Positions 1-8,908 of a stretch of DNA of 64,000 nucleotides are shown here, in pieces. Position numbers and translations under genes: made by a program. Below the pieces are notes generated by a model. The model was not told the origin of the DNA. It was given only the letters and a program-made list of their open reading frames with translations, and searched no databases. Numbering within the stretch: the first letter of the stretch is position 1; each line of letters opens with the position of its first letter. This stretch comes from Flavobacterium denitrificans DSM 15936 (GTDB lineage Bacteria > Bacteroidota > Bacteroidia > Flavobacteriales > Flavobacteriaceae): contig NZ_AUDL01000008.1 in the NCBI RefSeq assembly GCF_000425445.1, positions 1-64,000 on the forward strand. The letters run 5' to 3'.

Positions 1-576
1 GGTGCGGTTTTCATAGTTTTGCCTTTTTTCCTTTATGCTTTTTATTGAATTTTCAGCCTTCAGCGTTCTTTCCTGCCAAGAAATCAAGCTTTGGAATCTG
101 CTTTTCGGCTGTTTTCAGTCTCGCAGAGGCGCAAAGGCGCAAAGTTTTTTCCTCTACAAGACTCTCTTCTGCCCTTTTTATTCCCCGGGAGCCTGGTTTC
201 TCTTCTCTGATTTCGTTATTTCCTGATATTTTCTTCTGGAAACAGGTGCCATAGCCCCGATAGTCCCGAGGCATCGGGAGGAAATCCTTTTGTGCCGGTC
301 CCGATAGCTATCGGGAGGCACAAAAGATTGAAGCGTATAGCGGGATCAAGCTCCTTATTAAAATTCTAAACTTAAAAGGGTTTCGACTTCGCTCTGCCTG
401 ACATATTATCTTTTACTCTTATATATTATAGTATACCTTCCCTGCTTATATATATGTATAAAAAAAAAACAAACCTGGCAGGTTTTGAAATCTGTCGGGT
501 TGTTGAAATGAAATCACTACTTATATATAGTATGTTTAGGTTCATACATAATAAAGCAATCTTATACATATATATA
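1..576. other. Intergenic region upstream of thrS, no gene recognised
   Basis: I find no convincing coding frame here. The short open frames have no family features and run across repeat fragments. The stretch holds a fragment resembling the cgcaaaggcgcaaag-type repeat near 121-150, a GC-richer repeat at 241-360, and a small inverted repeat AAACCTG-G-CAGGTTT at 471-485. It then becomes very A+T-rich before the thrS promoter. The upstream neighbour lies outside the window. Confidence 0.6.
241..360 (-). repeat. Dispersed intergenic repeat with palindromic core, copy 1
   Basis: This GC-richer block in A+T-rich DNA contains the palindrome TCCCGATAGCTATCGGGA (303-320) flanked by inverted GGCACAAAAG/CTTTTGTGCC-like arms. 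On the minus strand the order is CCGCTATACGCTTCAATCTTTTGTGCC, spacer, then ACAAAAGGAT, here split into short words. The same order occurs at 22045-22165 on the plus strand, so the two appear to be diverged copies of one dispersed element. No protein is apparent. Confidence 0.55.
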
Positions 577-607
577 TTGTATGTATTTTTGTAATCATGT
601 ATATTTG
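577..607 (+). promoter_or_regulatory. Promoter of thrS (Bacteroidota type)
   Basis: TTG at 577-579, a 20-base spacer and TATATTTG at 600-607 match the Bacteroidota vegetative consensus TTG-N17-20-TAnnTTTG. The thrS start codon lies 20 bases downstream, giving a short A-rich leader. No T-box or attenuator-like structure is visible between promoter and gene. Confidence 0.75.
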
Positions 608-627
608 CATTCACAAAATTATAAACA

Positions 628-2574
628 ATGATCAAGATTACTTTACCCGATGGGTCAATTAGAGAGTTCGCTCAAGGCGTAACTCCAATGGAGGTCGCTA
701 AAAACATTAGCGAAGGTTTTGCAAGAAATGTTATTTCTGCATCTTTTAATGGTACAACTATTGAAACCGAGACTCCATTAACGACCGATGGTAATCTTAT
801 ATTATATACTTGGAATGATGTTGAAGGAAAAAAAGCTTTTTGGCATTCGACTTCTCACGTAATGGCTCAAGCTCTTGAGGAATTGTACCCTGGAATCAAA
901 TTAACTCTTGGACCTGCAATTGCTAATGGTTTCTATTATGATGTAGATTTTGAAGACCAAAAGATTTCTGAAGCTGATTTTAAAAAGATCGAAGATCGTA
1001 TCTTAGAAATTTCAAGAGGAAAGTATGATTTCAAAATGCGTCCGGTAAGTAAAGCCGAAGCTTTAGAAATGTACAAAGACAACGTTTACAAAACAGAATT
1101 GATTTCTAACCTTGAAGACGGAACTATTACTTTTTGCGATCATGCCACTTTTACTGATTTATGTCGTGGAGGACATATTCCTAATACCGGAATCATCAAA
1201 GCTGTAAAAATCATGAGTGTTGCTGGCGCTTACTGGAGAGGTGACGAAAAAAACAAGCAGTTAACTCGTGTTTATGGAACTTCTTTCCCTAAACAAAAAG
1301 ATTTGACTGAATACCTTGAACTTCTTGAAGAGGCGAAACGTCGTGATCACCGTAAATTAGGAAAAGAACTTGAGCTTTTTGCTTTCTCACAAAAAGTTGG
1401 TCAAGGCTTACCTTTATGGTTGCCAAAAGGCGCTGCGTTAAGAGAGCGTTTAGAGCAATTTTTGAAGAGAGCTCAAAAGAAAGCAGGTTACGAACAAGTT
1501 GTAAGCCCACATATTGGTCAAAAGGAACTTTATGTTACTTCTGGTCACTATGCTAAATATGGCGCTGATAGTTTTCAGCCAATTCATACTCCAGCAGAAG
1601 GTGAAGAGTTTTTATTGAAACCAATGAACTGCCCTCACCACTGTGAGATCTACAATGTAAGACCATGGTCATACAAAGATCTACCTAAGCGTTATGCTGA
1701 ATTTGGCACTGTATATAGATATGAGCAATCTGGCGAATTACATGGCTTAACTCGTGTAAGAGGATTTACTCAGGATGATGCGCATATTTTTTGTACTCCA
1801 GAGCAATTGGATGAAGAATTCAAAAAAGTAATTGACCTCGTATTATATGTATTTGGTTCGTTAGGTTTTGAAAACTTTACAGCTCAAATTTCATTGAGAG
1901 ATCAAGAGAACAGAGAAAAATACATCGGTACTGATGAAAATTGGGAAAAAGCAGAGAACGCTATTATCAACGCCGCAAAAGACAAGGGCCTTAATACTGT
2001 TGTAGAATATGGCGAAGCAGCATTCTACGGTCCGAAACTGGATTTCATGGTAAAAGATGCTTTGGGAAGACAATGGCAATTGGGAACAATTCAGGTAGAC
2101 TACAACTTGCCTGAGCGTTTTGACTTGACTTACAAAGGCACTGATAATGAATTACATCGCCCTGTAATGATTCACAGAGCTCCTTTTGGATCTATGGAAC
2201 GTTTTATAGCAATTTTACTTGAGCACACAGCAGGAAATTTCCCACTTTGGCTAATGCCTGAGCAGGCTATAATCTTGTCTTTGAGCGAGAAATACGAAAA
2301 TTATGCTAAAAAAGTTTTAGAATTGCTAGAAAATCACGAAATTCGCGCCCTAATTGACAACCGAAACGAAACAATTGGCAAGAAAATTAGAGATGCAGAA
2401 ATGCAGAAAATCCCATTTATGCTGATTGTAGGCGAAGAAGAAGAGAAAAACGGTACTATTTCTATTCGTCGCCACGGACAAGAAGGAAAAGGTAATATCA
2501 CAGTTTCAATCGAAGAATTTGCTGCGATTGTAGACGAAGAAATAAAAAAGACATTAAAAGTTTTTACAGTTTAA
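628..2574 (+). CDS. thrS: Threonyl-tRNA synthetase
   Basis: This cytosolic enzyme charges tRNA-Thr with threonine using ATP. The 648 residues are full length for the family. An N-terminal TGS domain (about 1-60) is followed by the editing/SAD domain with the [11 protein letters not shown] helix near residue 73. The class II catalytic core carries [10 protein letters not shown] and the [21 protein letters not shown] region around 330-400, and the anticodon-binding domain occupies about 540-640 ([19 protein letters not shown]). The ATG follows a good promoter. infC, rpmI and rplT come next on the same strand, the common bacterial order of translation genes. Confidence 0.97.
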   Translation: MIKITLPDGSIREFAQGVTPMEVAKNISEGFARNVISASFNGTTIETETPLTTDGNLILYTWNDVEGKKAFWHSTSHVMAQALEELYPGIKLTLGPAIANGFYYDVDFEDQKISEADFKKIEDRILEISRGKYDFKMRPVSKAEALEMYKDNVYKTELISNLEDGTITFCDHATFTDLCRGGHIPNTGIIKAVKIMSVAGAYWRGDEKNKQLTRVYGTSFPKQKDLTEYLELLEEAKRRDHRKLGKELELFAFSQKVGQGLPLWLPKGAALRERLEQFLKRAQKKAGYEQVVSPHIGQKELYVTSGHYAKYGADSFQPIHTPAEGEEFLLKPMNCPHHCEIYNVRPWSYKDLPKRYAEFGTVYRYEQSGELHGLTRVRGFTQDDAHIFCTPEQLDEEFKKVIDLVLYVFGSLGFENFTAQISLRDQENREKYIGTDENWEKAENAIINAAKDKGLNTVVEYGEAAFYGPKLDFMVKDALGRQWQLGTIQVDYNLPERFDLTYKGTDNELHRPVMIHRAPFGSMERFIAILLEHTAGNFPLWLMPEQAIILSLSEKYENYAKKVLELLENHEIRALIDNRNETIGKKIRDAEMQKIPFMLIVGEEEEKNGTISIRRHGQEGKGNITVSIEEFAAIVDEEIKKTLKVFTV

Positions 2575-2590
2575 CTTAAATTAGAAAGTC

Positions 2591-3148
2591 ATAGCAATAA
2601 GAAGCAACAGAGGTTTTCAACCTCGAGTAGAAAAAAAAGATGCACACAGAATAAACAATAATATTCGTGGTGTACAAGAAGTAAGACTAGTAGGTGAAAA
2701 CATCGAACCAGGTGTTTTCAAGCTTGCTGACGCTTTACGATTGGCAGATCAATTTGAATTGGATTTGGTTGAAATTTCACCAAATGCTGAACCGCCAGTT
2801 TGTAAAATTATGGATTACAAGAAATTTGTTTATGAACAAAAGAAAAGAGACAAAGCTTTAAAAGCGAAATCTTCTCAAGTTGTTGTTAAAGAAATTCGAT
2901 TTGGTCCTCAAACTGACGAGCACGATTATGAATTCAAAAGAAAGAATGCTGAGAAATTCTTGAAAGAAGGAGCCAAACTAAAAGCTTTCGTATTCTTTAA
3001 AGGCCGTTCTATCATTTATAAAGATCAAGGTCAGATTTTATTATTACGTCTTGCTCAAGATCTAGAAGAACATGGTAAAGTTGAAGCTATGCCTATTTTG
3101 GAAGGAAAAAGAATGATTATGTTCATTGCTCCGAAAAAGAAAAAGTAA
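2591..3148 (+). CDS. infC: Translation initiation factor IF-3 (non-canonical ATA start)
   Basis: IF-3 binds the 30S subunit and proofreads initiator tRNA and start-codon choice. The first ordinary start (TTG, 2741) would remove about 50 residues of the N-terminal domain. Reading upstream in frame gives [20 protein letters not shown] from the ATA at 2591, which fits a normal IF-3 N-terminus, and an in-frame stop lies at 2582. No ATG, GTG or TTG exists between that stop and 2741 at a suitable place, so initiation at ATA is the best reading (185 aa, usual length). IF-3 genes elsewhere use AUU and autoregulate through it; a similar loop is inferred here. Confidence 0.88.
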   Translation: MAIRSNRGFQPRVEKKDAHRINNNIRGVQEVRLVGENIEPGVFKLADALRLADQFELDLVEISPNAEPPVCKIMDYKKFVYEQKKRDKALKAKSSQVVVKEIRFGPQTDEHDYEFKRKNAEKFLKEGAKLKAFVFFKGRSIIYKDQGQILLLRLAQDLEEHGKVEAMPILEGKRMIMFIAPKKKK

Positions 3149-3158
3149 AACAGTTTGC

Positions 3159-3203
3159 AGTCTCAGTTTTCAGTTTTCACACTGTGAACTGAAAACTGAG
3201 ACT
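3159..3203. repeat. Intergenic inverted repeat between infC and rpmI
   Basis: Two perfect 17-base arms, AGTCTCAGTTTTCAGTT at 3159-3175 and its complement at 3187-3203, flank an 11-base loop. There is no U-run, so it is not a classical terminator. Related cagtctcagt words occur at about 23757 and 61432, so this is one of several dispersed palindromic phrases in this genome. Confidence 0.8.
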
Positions 3204-3252
3204 GATAACTAAAAAAATAAGTAAGTAAGAATAAATTAAAACACTAGGAAAA

Positions 3253-3450
3253 ATGCCTAAAATGAAAACAAAATCTAGCGCTAAGAAACGTTTTAAAGTT
3301 ACTGGCTCTGGAAAGATTAAAAGAAAGCATGCTTTTAAAAGTCACATCTTGACTAAAAAATCTAAAAAACGTAAATTAGCTTTGACACACTCAGCGCTAG
3401 TTCACCAAACAGATATGAAAAGCATCAAACAACAATTAAGAATTATCTAA
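3253..3450 (+). CDS. rpmI: 50S ribosomal protein L35
   Basis: This small basic protein of the large ribosomal subunit has 65 residues. It opens [25 protein letters not shown] and contains the conserved KSKKRKL stretch near 38-42 and the MKSIKQQL tail, matching bacterial L35. It sits between infC and rplT in the conserved IF3-L35-L20 order. The gap to rplT is about 180 bases and is A+T-rich with stem-forming words but no clear terminator, so the genes are probably co-transcribed. Confidence 0.95.
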   Translation: MPKMKTKSSAKKRFKVTGSGKIKRKHAFKSHILTKKSKKRKLALTHSALVHQTDMKSIKQQLRII

Positions 3451-3631
3451 TAAGTCGAAAGTAAAAAGTTGTAAAGTCTGAAAGTCTATTAACTGACTTT
3501 TGACATTTGACTTTTAAACCTTTGACTAAAAAATTCTTTAGGTTAAAAAATTATTTATATAACCTTGGAGTATGGCTTTTAAGTTCCTTTGATTCAATTC
3601 AGGACGCCTGCTACAAAAACACATTAAAATT

Positions 3632-3976
3632 ATGCCAAGATCGGTAAATTCAGTTGCTAAAAGAGCAAGAAGAAAAAAAATAATGAAGCAAGCCAAAGGT
3701 TTCTTTGGAAGACGTAAAAACGTTTGGACAGTTGCTAAGAATGCAGTAGAGAAAGCGATGAGCTACGCTTACCGCGATAGAAAACAAAACAAAAGAAATT
3801 TCCGTTCATTATGGATTCAACGTATCAACGCTGGAGCTAGATTAGAAGGAATGTCTTATTCTCAATTCATGGGGAAAGTTAAAGCTAACGGAATCGAATT
3901 GAACCGTAAAGTTCTTGCAGATTTAGCTATGAACCACCCAGAAGCTTTCAAAGCTATTCTTAATAAAGTAAAATAA
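3632..3976 (+). CDS. rplT: 50S ribosomal protein L20
   Basis: L20 binds 23S rRNA early in large-subunit assembly and represses the L35-L20 operon in some bacteria. The 114 residues are full length: a basic N-terminus with [21 protein letters not shown], the [19 protein letters not shown] core and a C-terminal globular part with [10 protein letters not shown]. It closes the translation-gene cluster; a strong terminator follows at about 4020. Confidence 0.96.
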
Positions 3977-4021
3977 AACGTTTTATAAACTCAATTTAAG
4001 ATTACTTACTTATTATATAAA

Positions 4022-4052
4022 AGCCATTCGTTTATTCGAATGGCATTTTTGT
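4022..4052 (+). terminator. Rho-independent terminator after rplT
   Basis: Arms GCCATTCG (4024-4031) and CGAATGGC (4038-4045) with a 6-base loop are followed by ATTTTTGTTTTT. The A-rich left flank pairs with the T-run and lengthens the stem. It ends the thrS-rplT cluster. Confidence 0.85.
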
Positions 4053-4126
4053 TTTTAAAACTTTCAAATGCTCTCTTCTAAGAAACAAAATTTAAAAAGT
4101 AACTTTGTATAAAACAACACAATCTC

Positions 4127-4699
4127 ATGTACAAAGCGCTTCTTGATCATATTGAAAAATTTATCACTTTAGAACCTTCTGAAATTGACAAATTAGAATC
4201 TTGCCTTGAACTCTCTACAATAAAAAAGAAAGAACATGTATTGAAGGAAGGTCAAGTTTGCAACATCATGTATTTTGTTGTCAAAGGCTGCATGAGACAA
4301 TACATCATCAATCATAAAGGAACTGAACAAACATTACAATTTGGCATCGAAAATTGGTGGATTACTGATTATTTGAGCTACCATAATCACATCCCTTCTA
4401 GTTTTTATTTGCAGGCGGTAGAAAACTCAGAAGTTATTGCACTTGATAAAACTGTTTTAGAGTCGCTACTCATTGAAATTCCAAATCTTGAAAGGTATTT
4501 TAGAATCGTTACTCAAAAAAGCTTCGGGGCAATGCAAATGCGAATCAAATTCTTGTTTACCATGTCGGCCGAAGAACGATATCATCACTTTAATGACAAC
4601 TTTCCAGAATTTGTTCAGCGTGTTCCACAATACATGCTTGCCTCCTATTTGGATTTTTCTGCAGAATTTATGAGTAAAATCAGAGCAGGAAAAGTCTAA
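4127..4699 (+). CDS. Crp/Fnr-family transcriptional regulator
   Basis: A 190-residue protein with an N-terminal cyclic-nucleotide-binding fold (about 20-120: KEGQVCNIMYFVVKGCMRQY, then the second barrel half with ITDYLSYHNHIPSSFYLQA). A C-terminal helix-turn-helix is short and degenerate (VPQYMLASYLDFSAEFMSKIR), as is usual for this large Bacteroidota subgroup. The effector is unknown; the classical cAMP-binding arginine motif is not evident. A TAACTTTG -7 box lies at 4100-4107. The AhpD-like gene starts 80 bases downstream in the same direction and may be its target or partner, which is inference. Confidence 0.8.
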   Translation: MYKALLDHIEKFITLEPSEIDKLESCLELSTIKKKEHVLKEGQVCNIMYFVVKGCMRQYIINHKGTEQTLQFGIENWWITDYLSYHNHIPSSFYLQAVENSEVIALDKTVLESLLIEIPNLERYFRIVTQKSFGAMQMRIKFLFTMSAEERYHHFNDNFPEFVQRVPQYMLASYLDFSAEFMSKIRAGKV

Positions 4700-4778
4700 A
4701 TTGAATTTCTTGAAGTAGTTCAAGTTTTTAAAAACATACATTACTGACCTTTGTAATGAACTTTTAAAACATATAAAA

Positions 4779-5213
4779 ATGAAATCAAGAATCGTTATCC
4801 CACAAGTTGCCCCAGAAGCTTATAATGCCATGTTAGGATTAGAAAAATACATTGCTTCTACATCTTTAACTCCAGTACATAAAGAACTAATTAAAATTCG
4901 TGCTTCACAAATAAATGGATGTGCGTATTGTATCAAAATGCACACTGCAGATGCTAGAAAATATGGTGTTACCGAAGAACGAATTTATTTATTAAGCGCA
5001 TGGCGTGAAGCTGACTTTTACTCTGACGAAGAAAAAGCAATATTAGCATTAACTGAAGAAATCACTTTAATAAGCAATCACGTTTCTGAAGAAGTTTATC
5101 AAAATGCAGCCCAATTATTTGATGAAAAATACCTTGCTGAAATCATTTTGGCAATCATCACAATTAATGCTTGGAACAGAATAGGAATTGCAACTGGAAT
5201 GAGAGCAGAATAA
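4779..5213 (+). CDS. Carboxymuconolactone decarboxylase / AhpD-family protein
   Basis: A 144-residue all-helical protein of the CMD/AhpD superfamily. The redox motif C-A-Y-C-x3-H (CAYCIKMHTADARKYG, near residue 47) is the peroxidase active site of AhpD-like alkylhydroperoxidases, pointing to a thiol peroxidase or related role in the cytoplasm. The physiological substrate cannot be read from sequence. It follows a Crp-type regulator, an arrangement often seen for this family in flavobacteria. A GC-rich stem-loop follows the stop codon. Confidence 0.85.
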   Translation: MKSRIVIPQVAPEAYNAMLGLEKYIASTSLTPVHKELIKIRASQINGCAYCIKMHTADARKYGVTEERIYLLSAWREADFYSDEEKAILALTEEITLISNHVSEEVYQNAAQLFDEKYLAEIILAIITINAWNRIGIATGMRAE

Positions 5214-5251
5214 TTTTAGAAAGATAAATTTTACAACAAATTTCACGTCTA

Positions 5252-5275
5252 CAGACCCTCCTATGCGAGGGTCTG
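5252..5275. terminator. Stem-loop after the AhpD-like gene
   Basis: Perfect 9-base GC-rich arms CAGACCCTC (5252-5260) and GAGGGTCTG (5267-5275) enclose a 6-base loop. The downstream U-run is weak (cttgtata), so termination efficiency is uncertain, but it is the only strong structure between two differently regulated genes. Confidence 0.55.
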
Positions 5276-5350
5276 CTTGTATATACCTGTAAATGAGATT
5301 CCGAAATTTATTTTTTTTCATCAAAAACAAAATACCGTATTTATACGTGG

Positions 5351-5378
5351 TTGTAAGAAATATATTTTTATATTTTTG
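5351..5378 (+). promoter_or_regulatory. Promoter of the tandem histidine kinase operon
   Basis: TTG (5351-5353), a 17-base spacer and TATTTTTG (5371-5378) fit the phylum consensus. The ATG at 5383 begins only 5 bases after the -7 element, so a transcript from here would be leaderless or nearly so. This supports the ATG at 5383 over the one at 5293, which lies upstream of the promoter. Confidence 0.6.
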
Positions 5379-5382
5379 GCGC

Positions 5383-7104
5383 ATGGTTTCAAAAAAAACA
5401 CAATTTCCTCTCTATATAATTCTCATTTTCACAGTCTTTTTTGCCTGTCAAAAGAAAAAATATTTTGCAGAGGAAATTACAAATAACAAGGTCAAAATAA
5501 AAAAAATAATAAATGCAGCTGATTCATTCTATAAGAATAAACAGTTAGATAGTGCATTTTATTTTTACAATAAAGCGAGAACAAAATGCGATCCTAATGA
5601 AGATGCCAAGACCTACGTTTATTGCATGTATTATATGGCCGAAATTCAACAAGATCATGAAGATTTTATTGGAAGCACTAAGACCGCAACAGAAACAATT
5701 CCTTATTTAAATAAAATTAAAGATCCAAATGACGTTTGGAATATCTATAGTGTTTTGGGAAGAAACTATTATTACATTTACGATTATCCAAATGCCATTT
5801 CCTATTACTCAAAAGCATTTATTTTAAAAGTTGACAGAATCAACATACTTGAAGCAAAAAATAATATAGCAACAATTTATATAAAACAGCACAAGTACAA
5901 TGACGCTCTTCAGATTTTTCTTTCAATAAGCAAAGAGAAATTTCTTCAGCAAAAACCAACCTACTATTCAAAAATACTCAATTATATTGGTTATTGTTAT
6001 TTCAAACTCCAGAATCCTAAAGCCTTGAGTTTTTTTGAAAAGAGTATTCAAATAAAGTCACAAGCAAAAGACGAAGATGGTTTGGGCAAAACCTATTATA
6101 ATCTTACGGAATACTATAAGAACAATAAGGCTCTATCAATGAAATATGCCAAATTAAGCTACGCGAATTACACGCTATCCGGCAATATTGATGATCGCTT
6201 ACTTGCCTTAAAATTCATTATCGAAAATACTGGTTCGGCTAAAGAGCAAAAAGAAAAGGCTCTTCTATATATAAAAATGATTGATAGCATTTATGAAATT
6301 AGGCAAAAAGCTAAAAATCAATTTGCAAAAATGAAATATGATTCCAGAACAGAAAAAGAGGAAAACTTAAAACTAAAAGCTCAAAAAATCAAAAACGAAC
6401 TTCAATTAGAAAAACAGGAACGTAGAAACATTATCTCTTATATTATTATCATATTAACATTGTGCTTAATTACTATAATTTATTTTTATTTAACCGCTCG
6501 AATGAATCGTCAAAAAATAGAAGCGACATATAAGAGCGAAACTCGAATTTCAAAAAAACTTCATGACGAATTAGCAAATGATGTATACCATACTCTAGCA
6601 TTTGTTGAAAACAGAAATCTTTCTAGCGAAGAAAATAAAAATCATTTACTAACGAAACTTAATGATATTTATTCTCGAACAAGGAATATTTCGAAGGAAA
6701 ACAATCCAATTTTAAGCAATCAAAATTATACTAGTCAGCTTAAAGAGATGATTTCAAAATTCAATACATCTAACGTAAATCTGTTGCTTAATGGTTTAGA
6801 CACAATTCCATGGGATAAAATCGATAAAATTAAAAAAATATCAGTTTACAGAGCCATACAGGAATTACTTGTAAACATGAAAAAACACAGTGAGGCCAGT
6901 TTAGTTGGAATAACTTTTAAAGAAAAAGACAATACTCTTATAATCATTTATACGGACAATGGAAAAGGAGTTGATTCTTCCAAAATGATTTTAAAAAACG
7001 GTCTGCACAACATGGAGAATACGATTCACAAAATACATGGTGAAATTGATATTAACTCTGATTTAGGAAAAGGTTTTAAAGTTCTAATTAAACTTCCATT
7101 ATGA
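5383..7104 (+). CDS. TPR sensor histidine kinase (lipoprotein-like N-terminus)
   Basis: Starting at 5383 the protein is 573 residues and opens MVSKKTQFPLYIILIFTVFFAC, a signal/lipobox-like leader; the in-frame ATG at 5293 would precede its own promoter. TPR-like helical repeats fill about 30-300, a coiled coil follows (KAQKIKNELQLEKQERR), then one membrane span (about 350-370) and a cytoplasmic kinase. The H-box RISKKLHDELANDVYH carries His394. The ATPase domain has ELLVNMKKHSEAS (N-box), DNGKGVD and GKGFK. It overlaps the next, paralogous gene by ATGA, so translation is probably coupled. The stimulus is unknown; the TPR part probably senses or docks a periplasmic partner. Confidence 0.85.
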   Translation: MVSKKTQFPLYIILIFTVFFACQKKKYFAEEITNNKVKIKKIINAADSFYKNKQLDSAFYFYNKARTKCDPNEDAKTYVYCMYYMAEIQQDHEDFIGSTKTATETIPYLNKIKDPNDVWNIYSVLGRNYYYIYDYPNAISYYSKAFILKVDRINILEAKNNIATIYIKQHKYNDALQIFLSISKEKFLQQKPTYYSKILNYIGYCYFKLQNPKALSFFEKSIQIKSQAKDEDGLGKTYYNLTEYYKNNKALSMKYAKLSYANYTLSGNIDDRLLALKFIIENTGSAKEQKEKALLYIKMIDSIYEIRQKAKNQFAKMKYDSRTEKEENLKLKAQKIKNELQLEKQERRNIISYIIIILTLCLITIIYFYLTARMNRQKIEATYKSETRISKKLHDELANDVYHTLAFVENRNLSSEENKNHLLTKLNDIYSRTRNISKENNPILSNQNYTSQLKEMISKFNTSNVNLLLNGLDTIPWDKIDKIKKISVYRAIQELLVNMKKHSEASLVGITFKEKDNTLIIIYTDNGKGVDSSKMILKNGLHNMENTIHKIHGEIDINSDLGKGFKVLIKLPL

Positions 7105-8897
7105 CAAAGAAGAACTTATTCCATTTTTTTAAAAAAAACTATATTTTTCTCTGTTTGCCAATCTTTATTACAGTTTTGGCATTTAGTTTTTTTACCCAAT
7201 TTTCTGAAGCAAAAGAGCGACAAATACAACATGTCAAAAAAGATCGTTCAGCCGAAATAAAACAAATGCAGAAAAAAGCTTATGCTTTTTGGGATTCTGA
7301 CAAGAATGATAGTGCACTTTTTTATTTCAATAAAACACAATTATTGTGTGAGCCCAAAGCAGATTATGCAGATTATTATTGTGGATCACTAAACAACATG
7401 GTAGAAATCCTGCAACGATATGGAAATTACTATGAAGCTGAAGCTACTCTTATAAAAGCATTTCCTTACTTAGAAAAAACAACCAATACAAAATATGCGG
7501 TGAACGCCTATACATTCATGGCCTATAACTACTTATATACGTATGATTATGAAAAGGCATTATATTATCATAAAAAAGCACTAAAAAAAGCAGTTTCTAC
7601 ATTTAGGAAATCAAGAATATTATCTGAAATTGCTTTTGTATATATGCATCAGGAAAGATATCAAGAGGCAATAAATTTATTAGAGCCAATAGCTAGAGTT
7701 AGATATAAGATTGCGGACAAAATAACTCCCTCAAATACAACCCCTCTGCGTGCAGCTATATTATATAATTTAGGCCTTTCCTATTTATATCACGGAAATC
7801 ATAAAGAAGAAGCATTTAAATGTTTTGATGAAAGCCTGAAATTAACACTTACATTAAATGATGATTACGAACTCATTGGCAACTATCATGCTTTTTATAA
7901 ATACTATAAAAAGTACAACAATCCAGAACTGAAGAAAATTAATGCCGAAAAAGCTTACTATTGCGCAAAAAGAGCAAAAGCTGCGTCATATGAAATTAAT
8001 ATGTTGGCCCAACTTATTGAAGCTGATAATGCCGAAAACTCTAGAAAACACTGGAAAGTTTACATCAAAAAAGTCGACAGTCTCATTGTCAGCAGAAAAA
8101 AAGCAAAAAATCAATTTGCTGATGCTATATACAATTCCAAGAAAGACAGGGAAGAAAACTTAGAGCTGAAAACTCAAAAAGCGGAAAAAGAGTTACAAAT
8201 AGAAAGGCAAAAAAACCGAAATATCATTTTATATATTTCTATAGTATTTGCTCTCTCGGCATTCCTGTTTTTATTCTTTCATCTTTCCAAAAAAGGCAAA
8301 AAAGAAAAAAAAGACGCAATTTATATTAGTGAGGCCAGAATTTCTAGAAAATTAGATGCTGAACTTGCCAACGATTTGTATCACACTATAGCTTTGGTAC
8401 AAAAGGAAGATTTGGAATTAAGCCAGAATAAGAATCAATTATTAAATAATCTCGAAGAAATATATTCAAAAGCAAGAAATATTTCTAAAGAAAATAGCTT
8501 AATAACCACTGATGAAAATTATATTTCCGAACTAAAAGAAATGATTTCAGGATACAAAACCCAAAAAGTGAATATTTTATTGCAAGGTTTTGACACTGTT
8601 CGATGGAATCAAATCGAAAAAAACAAAAAAATAATTCTTTACCGGGTGATGCAAGAATTATTTCTAAATATGAAAAAACATAGCGAAGCAAGCTTGGTAA
8701 GTGTTACATTGAAAATATCTAACAATATTTTAACTGCTTCATATGTGGACAATGGGATTGGAACAAAAAATAATCCCTTAATTTTAAAAAATGGTCTCCA
8801 AAATGTGGAAAACCGTATAAAAACTATAAAAGGAACTATTACTTTTGATAAAAATTCTGACAAAGGTTTTAAATTAAGTTTCACTTTTCCCATTTAA
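7101..8897 (+). CDS. Paralogous TPR histidine-kinase-like protein lacking the phospho-acceptor His
   Basis: A 598-residue paralogue of the preceding kinase with the same architecture: N-terminal hydrophobic segment (about 12-32), TPR-like repeats, coiled coil, membrane span near 375-395 and an ATPase domain. The H-box reads RISRKLDAELANDLYH, with Asp419 where the upstream paralogue has His394. The N-box ELFLNMKKHSEAS and DNGIGT are kept, but the last glycine-rich box is SDKGFK instead of GKGFK. It may therefore bind ATP without autophosphorylating on His, acting as a regulatory partner of the first kinase; this is inference. The genes overlap by 4 bases, and the response regulator starts 12 bases after the stop. 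Confidence 0.82.
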   Translation: MTKKNLFHFFKKNYIFLCLPIFITVLAFSFFTQFSEAKERQIQHVKKDRSAEIKQMQKKAYAFWDSDKNDSALFYFNKTQLLCEPKADYADYYCGSLNNMVEILQRYGNYYEAEATLIKAFPYLEKTTNTKYAVNAYTFMAYNYLYTYDYEKALYYHKKALKKAVSTFRKSRILSEIAFVYMHQERYQEAINLLEPIARVRYKIADKITPSNTTPLRAAILYNLGLSYLYHGNHKEEAFKCFDESLKLTLTLNDDYELIGNYHAFYKYYKKYNNPELKKINAEKAYYCAKRAKAASYEINMLAQLIEADNAENSRKHWKVYIKKVDSLIVSRKKAKNQFADAIYNSKKDREENLELKTQKAEKELQIERQKNRNIILYISIVFALSAFLFLFFHLSKKGKKEKKDAIYISEARISRKLDAELANDLYHTIALVQKEDLELSQNKNQLLNNLEEIYSKARNISKENSLITTDENYISELKEMISGYKTQKVNILLQGFDTVRWNQIEKNKKIILYRVMQELFLNMKKHSEASLVSVTLKISNNILTASYVDNGIGTKNNPLILKNGLQNVENRIKTIKGTITFDKNSDKGFKLSFTFPI

Positions 8898-8908
8898 AGA
8901 AAAACTAT

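Noticed and set aside
53..274. A 73-codon minus-strand frame at the window start
   Set aside because: It reads through dispersed repeat fragments, has no recognisable domain and no promoter; composition looks non-coding.
608..627. T-box or attenuator before thrS
   Set aside because: The leader between promoter and start is only about 15-20 bases, too short for such a structure.
2741..3148. IF-3 as an N-terminally truncated gene from a TTG start
   Set aside because: The in-frame upstream sequence restores a normal IF-3 N-terminus, so a rare start codon explains it better than truncation.
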